Shown in pieces: positions 54,285-64,000 of a stretch of 64,000 bases of DNA. How positions within the stretch are numbered: the first letter of the stretch is position 1; the number at the start of each line of letters is the position of its first letter. Source of the stretch: Klebsiella oxytoca (GTDB lineage Bacteria; Pseudomonadota; Gammaproteobacteria; Enterobacterales; Enterobacteriaceae); the NCBI RefSeq assembly GCF_009707385.1, contig NZ_CP046115.1, forward strand, positions 4,836,001 to 4,900,000, read 5' to 3'. Under the pieces are notes generated by a model. That model saw only the letters and a program-made list of their open reading frames with translations. It ran no database searches and was not told where the DNA came from. A program made the translations under genes and the position numbers.

Positions 54285-54492
54285 TTAAGGCTTCTCGCTG
54301 TTACGATTGTCTCGCTGAGGTGGTCGCGCCTGCCCGTGGTTACGGCTGAATGCTTCCCTGCTTCTGCAACCCGTTCAAATCGCGGCGAATGATCTCAATG
54401 CTGACCTGCAGAAAATGGGACAGCGCTGCGGTAGTTAAGGTGTAGTGCTGATTGAGTAGCTCGACGAGCTGCTGCTGACGGGCGGCTTTCAT
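54285..54492 (-). pseudogene. Frameshifted N-terminal remnant of a FucR-like DeoR-family regulator
   Basis: From an ATG at 54492 with GAGG five bases upstream, the frame gives MKAARQQQLVELLNQHY, then LTTAALSHFLQVSIEIIRRDLNGLQKQGSIQ, and stops at 54340. This matches the start of E. coli FucR and the DeoR-type helix-turn-helix. A one-base frame change near 54347 continues the family sequence as RNHGQARPPQRDNRNSEKP to a stop at 54285, against RNHGRAKYIHRQNQ in FucR. The sugar-phosphate sensor domain (about 170 residues) is missing; aaeR occupies the next bases. It lies 58 bases after tldD on the same strand. A short HTH-only protein of 50 residues could still be made. Confidence 0.75.
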
Positions 54493-54550
54493 CGCTGCCT
54501 CGCAGAGGTGAATTGCGCCTTCGCGGAGTACGAAAGCGCATTGTGAGATA

Positions 54551-56044
<1,494 letters not shown>

Positions 56045-56084
56045 CTATCTATTGAGAGTGCGGTAATTACGCACAATCGTCAAA

Positions 56085-59000
56085 TCATTGCTTTTTGTCG
56101 CTTCGCGCCTGGCGCAGCACTTCGTTAATTTGCGGCTGATCGATAGGACCGGTGATGCGATAGCGCAAAATAGAGACTTTATTCCACAGCGGCCCCAGCA
56201 CCTTACTGGCGGCAAACACCGCAGCACCGATAATTGGGTTCACGGCAAAAGCTGCCGCAACGCCTACGGTCGCGGAAATCTCCGGCGCGACCACGGCCTG
56301 CATATCCAGCTGACGGCGAACAAGATCCACCGAACCTTTCATCGCGATATCCGCTTCCAGGCCATCGACCAGCGTATCGTCGGTGTGCAGAACGCCGTCT
56401 TTAATCCACGCCGTACTGCGAATTGAATCGAAGTAGAAACCTTCGCTGAACGTATCGCTAAAATCGAAACGCAGCTTGCGCAGCAGCGCGTCAACGCTCA
56501 GTAAACGCAAAAGCTGACCGGCATGGCCGGTGCTTAGATCGGTAAATTCACCTTTTCCAAGATGACTTTTGAGGATCCCGTTAAGCGAGGCAACATCCGG
56601 CTGCCACGGCGGCGCACGCCAGTGCAGATCGTAATCTATATCGAACGAGGAACCTTTCACCGGCGTGGATACGCCGAAGAAATTCACGAAGTCCTGGGTT
56701 TTATTACCGTGCAGTTTGCCTTTCAAAGAGGTTCGGGTACCTCTCGGCGCGCTGACCCATACGCCATCGGTTGTCAGACGGCCAAAACCGGTATCCACCA
56801 GTCCGTTCGCCAGGGTCAGGGTATCGCCGCTGATATTGAAATCCCCTTCAATGCGACCATATTTTTGCCCCCACAGCCAGCACTCCGCGCAGCGAAGCTG
56901 AAGATCCGGCCAACCGTGGAAATCAACTTTAGTATCAGCCAGCGGACCGCCGCTTTTTGTCGTCTCGCTGCTTTTCAGCGAAGCTGGGTTGTAATAGAGA
57001 TAACGAATGGCCGCCAGCCACGGAGCATTTTTACGCATTGTCAGGGTTGCATTGATTTCACGTCCCTGAGCTTCAATCTTCGTCCCTCCCGCCTCGGGTC
57101 GGGAGACCAGGCTAACGTTGTTCCAGCTTTGACCCGCCATCGCTAACGTCGGCGTACGCAGGGTCACCTGCTCCGGGAAGACCATATTACTGCTGACGTC
57201 ATTTACCGCACCGCCCTGGAACAGCGCCAGCCACTGCGCGCCATCCATCGGCGGCATATTCAGTTCCACGCCTTGTTGTGCGGGAAGCGGAGATACGGCT
57301 TTACTGTCAGAAGTTAAAATCGCGCGGTCGAGGGTTAGCTTATGGCCCAGCAGCCAGCGGCTATTGATGTGATTCTTCGAACCTACGGAACCGGTCAGAT
57401 TAAAACTACTTAATCCCCCCTCAACCTTAATTTTTACTGGCAGAGGTTCACCTGCCTGCTTATCAACTGGCGCAGGTAAGTGACTACTTACATTCTTCAG
57501 ATCGCCGTTGATATCCACTTTGTAGTTTGCGCTGCCGTGATACGGCAGCTCAATCGCCACTTTCCCGTCCCAGGGCACACTGCCGCTCAGAGTGCCGTCC
57601 AGGGCTTTCGGCAACAAACCGGTACGCGCGGGCTGCCAGTTGGCATTCATGCCGACGTTGACCATGAACGCTTTCTCACCCTCGGTGGTGGAGAAATTAA
57701 TATTCAGCGGCTGATTAAACCAGTTCGCGCTCATCGGCTCGCTTTTCAGGTCGCCATTTACAAAGCTAAATTTACCGCTCAGGTTCTGCAGCGTGGCATC
57801 AATGGGTTTGATAAACAGGCTGTTGTTATTCAACTGAACGTCACCTTTCGCGGTAGTCATCTCACCGTTCAGCGGAATATCAAGATGTAAGCGAGCGCTA
57901 ACATTACCGTCCAGCTGGAGCTCATCCAGCGCCGCGCCCAGCGTCTCTTTTAGCGGGGTCTCGTTAAAGTAAGGGCCTACTTCTTTACCCGGGCCGTTAA
58001 CGTCGGCATCAATCAGCAGCTTTTCTCGCGAATAGTCGGGAATCACCGCATCCAGGTTACTGGCGGTCACTTTGCCGAGCAGCGCCTTATCGGCCCGCAT
58101 CCAAAGTCCGTCATTGATAAAGTTAAGGTCGATATTCAGGCCGGTTAGCGCGGGCCAGTCAGGCTGAAAAGCAAAGGTGGCGTTTTTTAACGGTACCGAG
58201 ACCTGGAACTGACCTTCATTATGCTTGTACGGGAAAAGATGGGGATTGCCGCCGTAAGCCAGCGTGGCGTCGGTCGCCTGGCCGCCTTTAATCGCCCCGC
58301 TGAGGTAATCTACCAGCTCTTTGCCCATCAGGTTTTCCGGGAAGTAGCGCCATGCCTGACCGCCATCGTTGGTACTGATTCCGGCCAGAATACCGAGCCA
58401 GGGTTCATCGCCCTGCGGCTGCAGATAGCGGAATCCGCCGCGAGCGCGAACCCCGATCGCCTGTACGTCGATATCGCGACCGTCGAGCATAAAACCTTTA
58501 TCATTCTTCACCCAGCTGAGGGTCGCATCGCCTTTGGCTATCTCCAGCGGCGCGCGAAAAACCGTCTCATAAGGCATTTTCGCCTGCGTCATGCTGGCAT
58601 GCAGAGTACCGTTTTCCACGCTCCCGGCGATGCTGCCGGAGAAATGCTCCGCGCCAGGCAGCAGCTTCCACTGCTTCCAGGACATGTCGCTCCAGTCTGC
58701 CTGGAAGCGAGTTTTTTCCGCCATCTGTAGCGGGATATCCAGGGCCAGAAGGTTGATTTTGCCGTTCGGCTGCGTCTTACGCCAGATTTCACCCAGCGAT
58801 GGCGCCAGTTTATCCGCCATCGGCTGCAGCCCGGTCAGGCCGCTCAGGTTAAGATTGCTGGCACGAATGCGCAGCTCATCGCTGCGTTCACCATTTTTTC
58901 CGTCGACGTCCTGCGCCGGGATCCATGCCATCGACAACGCCCCGCGCGGCCAGGATTTGCCATCCATGGAAATACGCGTGTCAGGGATCCTGAAGCCCCA

Positions 59001-59882
59001 GCTTTGATTATCGCGATAGATGTGCGCCGTCAGATTATCGACCGACAGTTGGTGTTTATCTTTGTCCCCCTGCCAGCTGGCGCCGCCTTTTTTCAGCCAT
59101 ACATCGCCGCTGGCGACATCGCCTTTGTCGATAGTCATCCAGCCCTCAAGGCTGAACCGCGCGCTTTGCAGTGCAATATTGTCCTGCATCCAGCGCCCAA
59201 ACCACGGCTTAACGTCGATGTCATCAGCCTGAAGCCAGACGCGCCCCTTATTGAGCAAACCGTCTTCATCTCGCAGGTCCATTCGTACCTGCATCACGCC
59301 ATGCTGGCCGGTCAGACTACTCAGGCTAAGCTGCCCCTCAGCACGATGGCGATTTTTACCGTTCAGCCAGGTAAGCTGTGGAATAGTGAGCTCTGCCCGC
59401 TGACCGGAAATGGTCAGAAAGCTGAGATGGCTATCGCGAAGGATAAAGTGGTCGAACTGGCGGAGGAAAAGGTCGCTGATACGGTCGGCTTTCAGTCCTT
59501 CGCCGCTGTTATTCGTTTGAATGGGGGTATTGGTATGAACCTGAAGCTGCCAGAAGGTCAGGTCGCGAAACTGCCAGCGCATATGCAGCAGGCTTTGCCA
59601 TACGTCGAGCGCCAGGGTGACGCGTTTAACGGAAAGTTCGCCGCCGTCGCTCAGGCCCGCTTTAATATCGCGGACATCAAGGGTTGGGCCAAAAGTCTGC
59701 CAGCTGGCGGTAATTTGTGAAGCATCAACCGGAACGCCGGCAATCGCCGATACTTTTTCCAGCACCTGCGGACGCCAGTTGTTCAACTGCGGCAGCACGA
59801 GACGCAGGCCGCTCACCAGCAGCGCGACGACAACAATCAATGTTGCCGCGGTGAGCAGTAATATCCCGGGCAGTCGCCTCAC
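56085..59882 (-). CDS. yhdP: AsmA-like inter-membrane phospholipid transport protein YhdP
   Basis: YhdP is an inner-membrane-anchored bridge protein that, with TamB and YdbH, moves phospholipids to the outer membrane. The 1265 residues (E. coli 1266) start with one transmembrane helix (about 5-27). A very long repeating beta-groove region follows (DUF3971 near the N-terminus, AsmA-like domain near the C-terminus with DIAMKGSVDLVRRQLDMQ). The C-terminus contains EISATVGVAAAFAVNPIIGA. It follows rng by 78 bases and precedes tldD. Confidence 0.96.
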   Translation of the reverse strand: MRRLPGILLLTAATLIVVVALLVSGLRLVLPQLNNWRPQVLEKVSAIAGVPVDASQITASWQTFGPTLDVRDIKAGLSDGGELSVKRVTLALDVWQSLLHMRWQFRDLTFWQLQVHTNTPIQTNNSGEGLKADRISDLFLRQFDHFILRDSHLSFLTISGQRAELTIPQLTWLNGKNRHRAEGQLSLSSLTGQHGVMQVRMDLRDEDGLLNKGRVWLQADDIDVKPWFGRWMQDNIALQSARFSLEGWMTIDKGDVASGDVWLKKGGASWQGDKDKHQLSVDNLTAHIYRDNQSWGFRIPDTRISMDGKSWPRGALSMAWIPAQDVDGKNGERSDELRIRASNLNLSGLTGLQPMADKLAPSLGEIWRKTQPNGKINLLALDIPLQMAEKTRFQADWSDMSWKQWKLLPGAEHFSGSIAGSVENGTLHASMTQAKMPYETVFRAPLEIAKGDATLSWVKNDKGFMLDGRDIDVQAIGVRARGGFRYLQPQGDEPWLGILAGISTNDGGQAWRYFPENLMGKELVDYLSGAIKGGQATDATLAYGGNPHLFPYKHNEGQFQVSVPLKNATFAFQPDWPALTGLNIDLNFINDGLWMRADKALLGKVTASNLDAVIPDYSREKLLIDADVNGPGKEVGPYFNETPLKETLGAALDELQLDGNVSARLHLDIPLNGEMTTAKGDVQLNNNSLFIKPIDATLQNLSGKFSFVNGDLKSEPMSANWFNQPLNINFSTTEGEKAFMVNVGMNANWQPARTGLLPKALDGTLSGSVPWDGKVAIELPYHGSANYKVDINGDLKNVSSHLPAPVDKQAGEPLPVKIKVEGGLSSFNLTGSVGSKNHINSRWLLGHKLTLDRAILTSDSKAVSPLPAQQGVELNMPPMDGAQWLALFQGGAVNDVSSNMVFPEQVTLRTPTLAMAGQSWNNVSLVSRPEAGGTKIEAQGREINATLTMRKNAPWLAAIRYLYYNPASLKSSETTKSGGPLADTKVDFHGWPDLQLRCAECWLWGQKYGRIEGDFNISGDTLTLANGLVDTGFGRLTTDGVWVSAPRGTRTSLKGKLHGNKTQDFVNFFGVSTPVKGSSFDIDYDLHWRAPPWQPDVASLNGILKSHLGKGEFTDLSTGHAGQLLRLLSVDALLRKLRFDFSDTFSEGFYFDSIRSTAWIKDGVLHTDDTLVDGLEADIAMKGSVDLVRRQLDMQAVVAPEISATVGVAAAFAVNPIIGAAVFAASKVLGPLWNKVSILRYRITGPIDQPQINEVLRQARSDKKQ

Positions 59883-59960
59883 GCATCTCTCCTTGTCAGC
59901 CTGTTACGCATCATACTTTTACCTGCTTCCTGTTGCGGCATAAGCAGGCAAAACGGATGA

Positions 59961-61430
59961 TTACATCATTACTACATCAAACTGCTCTTGATTATAGAGC
60001 GGTTCAATTTGCACTTTGACCTGCTTACCGACAAAGATCTCGACTTCCGCCAGTGCGTGCGACTCTTCCCCTTTCAGCGTTTCCGCCACCGCAGGAGAAG
60101 CGTAGACCAGGAAGCGGTCGGAATCATAAGCGTGGTGCACGCGCACGATCTCGCGCATAATTTCATAGCACACCGTTTCTACCGTTTTCACCGTGCCGCG
60201 GCCGTGACAGGTAGGACACTCATTGCACAGCACGTGCTCCACGCTTTCCCGAGTACGCTTGCGGGTCATCTCTACCAGCCCAAGCTGAGAGAAGCCGTTG
60301 ATGCTGGTTTTGACCCGATCCTTGCTCAGCGCCTGTTCCAGCGAATGCAGCACCCGCCGACGATGATCCTCATTATTCATATCAATGAAATCAATGATGA
60401 TAATGCCGCCGAGATTACGCAGCCGCAGCTGACGGGCAATCGCCTGAGTCGCCTCAATATTGGTATTAAAGATAGTATCGTCAAGATTACGATGACCGAC
60501 GAATGCCCCGGTATTGATATCAACGGTGGTCATTGCCTCAGTTTGGTCAATAATCAGATACCCGCCTGATTTCAGCTCAACTTTACGCTCCAGCGCGCGC
60601 TGAATTTCATTTTCTACATCAAAGAGATCGAAAATCGGCTGACGGCCGCTGTAGTGCTCCAGCTTACTGGTCATCTCCGGGATATATTCGGCGGTGAATT
60701 CGAGCAGCGATTCGTAGGTCAGACGCGAATCAACGCGAATACGGTCAAGGTGCGCATCGGCGAAATCACGCAGCACGCGCTGCGCCAGCGCCAGTTCACC
60801 GTACAACTGATAACGCGTCTGCTGGCGTTTTTTGCGCTCCATGACTTTGGTCCAGACGCGCTTGAGATAAGCGGCATCGGCGGCCATCTCCTGCTCTTGC
60901 ACACCTTCCGCCGCAGTACGGATAATGAATCCGCCCTGGTCGTCGCAATATTCTGACACCACTTTTTTCAGGCGTTCGCGCTCTGCTTCGCTTTCAATAC
61001 GCTGAGAGACGCCGACATGCGAGGCCCCAGGCATAAAAACCAGATAGCGAGAGGGAATGGTAATATCGGTGGTCAGACGCGCGCCTTTAGTACCAAGCGG
61101 ATCTTTCACCACCTGTACCATTAAATCCTGCCCCTGACGCACCAGTTCAGAAATATCACGGACGGCAAACTGTTTTTGCTCTTCGCCCGCCACGCACTCG
61201 GTGTGCGGCATGATATCGGAAGCGTGCAGGAATGCGGCCTTATCGAGGCCAATATCTACAAAAGCCGCCTGCATTCCCGGCAGAACCCGACTGACACGAC
61301 CTTTGTAGATATTGCCTACTATTCCTCGTCGCGCTTCACGCTCAATATGAATTTCCTGAAGAATACCGCCATCAATGTACGCGACGCGCGTTTCTGATGG
61401 CGTTACGTTAACTAATAATTCAGCCGTCAT
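59961..61430 (-). CDS. rng: Ribonuclease G
   Basis: RNase G matures the 5' end of 16S rRNA and degrades some mRNAs. The 489 residues equal E. coli Rng. The S1 RNA-binding domain (about 35-125) includes NIYKGRVSRVLPGMQAAFVDIG. The catalytic DNase I-like domain has the metal-binding aspartates in TTVDINTGAFVG and GGIIIIDFIDM. The Zn-link CPTCHGRG lies near residue 405. There is no long C-terminal scaffold, unlike RNase E. The gap to yhdE is two bases. Confidence 0.98.
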   Translation of the reverse strand: MTAELLVNVTPSETRVAYIDGGILQEIHIEREARRGIVGNIYKGRVSRVLPGMQAAFVDIGLDKAAFLHASDIMPHTECVAGEEQKQFAVRDISELVRQGQDLMVQVVKDPLGTKGARLTTDITIPSRYLVFMPGASHVGVSQRIESEAERERLKKVVSEYCDDQGGFIIRTAAEGVQEQEMAADAAYLKRVWTKVMERKKRQQTRYQLYGELALAQRVLRDFADAHLDRIRVDSRLTYESLLEFTAEYIPEMTSKLEHYSGRQPIFDLFDVENEIQRALERKVELKSGGYLIIDQTEAMTTVDINTGAFVGHRNLDDTIFNTNIEATQAIARQLRLRNLGGIIIIDFIDMNNEDHRRRVLHSLEQALSKDRVKTSINGFSQLGLVEMTRKRTRESVEHVLCNECPTCHGRGTVKTVETVCYEIMREIVRVHHAYDSDRFLVYASPAVAETLKGEESHALAEVEIFVGKQVKVQIEPLYNQEQFDVVMM

Positions 61431-61432
61431 CT

Positions 61433-62014
61433 TTATCCCTTTTCTTCACGCAGTGAGTTAAAGTTACTCAGCAACTCATACGTTTCCACCAGCGGTAAGC
61501 CGACTACGGCGTGATAGCTGCCATTTATCTTCCTGACGAAACAGCCACCCAACCCCTGAATACCGTATGCACCTGCTTTATCTAAAGGTTCGCCGCTGGC
61601 AACATAATCGGCGATATCCTGTACTGAGAGCACGCGAAAAGTGACTTCCGTGACCACCAGGCAATCCAGCGTCTGCTGCCTATCGGCCAGGGCCACGGCG
61701 GTCATAACCTGATGGGTTTTCCCGGAAAGCATGCGTAGCATCTCGGCAGCATGCTCGACATCACGCGGCTTTTCCAGCACTTCGCCGTTAAGGATGACAA
61801 TGGTATCCGCTCCCAGAACGGGGAGATCGCGCGGCGCTAACGCGACGCCAGCCTGCGCCTTTTCTCGCGCCAGCCGGACAACATACTGCTGCGCGCTCTC
61901 CTGTGGACGACGCTGTTCCTCAATACCGGGAACCACACGTTCAAAAGAGAGGCCAAGCTGAGCCAGCAGTTCCTGCCGACGCGGAGAGCCAGAAGCAAGA
62001 TAAAGAGTCGTCAT
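61433..62014 (-). CDS. yhdE: Maf-family nucleoside triphosphate pyrophosphatase YhdE
   Basis: YhdE hydrolyses dTTP and UTP (and modified forms) to monophosphates. The 193-residue Maf protein shows the substrate motif [13 protein letters not shown] (residues 5-17), [16 protein letters not shown] with the catalytic aspartate, and [10 protein letters not shown]. The start at 62014 (MTTLYLASG) has AAGG seven bases upstream; a longer frame overlaps mreD and is rejected. It lies between mreD and rng as part of the mre operon. Confidence 0.96.
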   Translation of the reverse strand: MTTLYLASGSPRRQELLAQLGLSFERVVPGIEEQRRPQESAQQYVVRLAREKAQAGVALAPRDLPVLGADTIVILNGEVLEKPRDVEHAAEMLRMLSGKTHQVMTAVALADRQQTLDCLVVTEVTFRVLSVQDIADYVASGEPLDKAGAYGIQGLGGCFVRKINGSYHAVVGLPLVETYELLSNFNSLREEKG

Positions 62015-62021
62015 ATCAACC

Positions 62022-63496
<1,475 letters not shown>

Positions 63497-63566
63497 AGGC
63501 TATGCGTATTCTCGTGTCAGTTAAGACCAGGGCAGCCGTAAACCAGCTACCCGGATCTCAGCCTGA

Positions 63567-64000
63567 CTACTCTTCGCTGAACAAATCGCCGCCGTGCATA
63601 TCGATCATTTCCAGTGCCTTACCGCCGCCGCGAGCGACGCAGGTCAGCGGATCTTCTGCAACTACGACAGGAATTCCTGTCTCTTCCATTAACAGACGGT
63701 CAAGGTTACGCAGCAGAGCGCCACCGCCGGTCAGAACCATCCCTCGTTCGGAGATATCGGATGCCAGCTCCGGCGGGCACTGTTCCAGCGCCACCATCAC
63801 CGCGCTAACGATACCGGTCAACGGCTCCTGCAGCGCTTCGAGGATTTCGTTGGAATTCAGCGTAAAGCCGCGCGGTACACCTTCAGCAAGGTTACGCCCG
63901 CGAACTTCGATTTCACGAACTTCATCACCCGGATAAGCGGAACCGATCTCGTGTTTGATACGTTCTGCGGTCGCTTCGCCGATCAGGGAACCGTAGTTAC
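63567..64000 (-). CDS. mreB: Actin-like rod shape protein MreB, C-terminal part (5'-truncated by window edge)
   Basis: About 144 C-terminal codons are present; the gene continues past the right edge. MreB filaments guide lateral cell-wall synthesis. The visible actin-fold motifs are the second phosphate/adenosine region [23 protein letters not shown], followed by [25 protein letters not shown] and the end GGDLFSEE. It is the first gene of the mreBCD-yhdE-rng run. Confidence 0.97.

Overview
The window is an ordinary stretch of a gamma-proteobacterial chromosome of the family Enterobacteriaceae. Gene order and protein sequences follow the ispB to mreB region of the Escherichia coli map almost gene for gene, but the differences point away from E. 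coli. A tartrate/oxaloacetate catabolic cluster sits between degS and mdh, yhcN occurs in tandem, and the nan genes directly abut gltD. A Klebsiella/Enterobacter/Salmonella-type host fits; the species cannot be fixed from the sequence alone. I saw no tRNA, rRNA, insertion sequence, prophage or CRISPR array.

Layout, left to right. (1) 1-15 kb, envelope and nitrogen block: the end of ispB, then sfsB, murA, ibaG and the Mla phospholipid transport operon (mlaFEDCB) on the minus strand. Facing away is yrbG-kdsD-kdsC-lptC-lptA-lptB, for Kdo synthesis and LPS export. It runs on into rpoN-hpf-ptsN-rapZ-npr, which covers sigma-54, ribosome hibernation, nitrogen PTS and amino-sugar control. mtgA and elbB close the block. 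(2) 15-25 kb: the small RNA ArcZ, whose terminator overlaps the end of arcB; arcB; yhcC; and the glutamate synthase operon gltBD behind a long leader. (3) 25-31 kb: the sialic acid operon nanATEKQ with its repressor gene nanR and a three-repeat NanR operator. (4) 31-38 kb: sspAB, rplM-rpsI, zapE, zapG, and the periplasmic proteases degQ and degS.

(5) 38-46.7 kb, the accessory region: on the minus strand, two overlapping GntR regulator genes, a DASS-type anion transporter, a two-subunit class I (tartrate/fumarate) hydro-lyase, the sodium-pumping oxaloacetate decarboxylase oadGAB, and a divergent CitG-family protein that has lost most family signatures. Together they make a route: import of tartrate (or a related C4 acid), dehydration to oxaloacetate, then decarboxylation to pyruvate coupled to Na+ export. 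mdh stands immediately next door and links oxaloacetate to malate. A long imperfect inverted repeat separates the hydro-lyase genes from oadGAB.

(6) 46.8-64 kb: mdh, argR with ARG boxes, two tandem yhcN genes, yhcO, the aaeXAB efflux operon with its divergent regulator aaeR, a frameshifted fucR-like remnant, tldD, yhdP, rng, yhdE (maf), mreD, mreC and the C-terminal part of mreB.

The features least explained by textbook annotation are the CitG-like protein, the inverted repeat before oadG, the coupled pair of GntR regulators and the fucR-like remnant. Gene identities rest on recalled family sequences and visible motifs; no database search was run.
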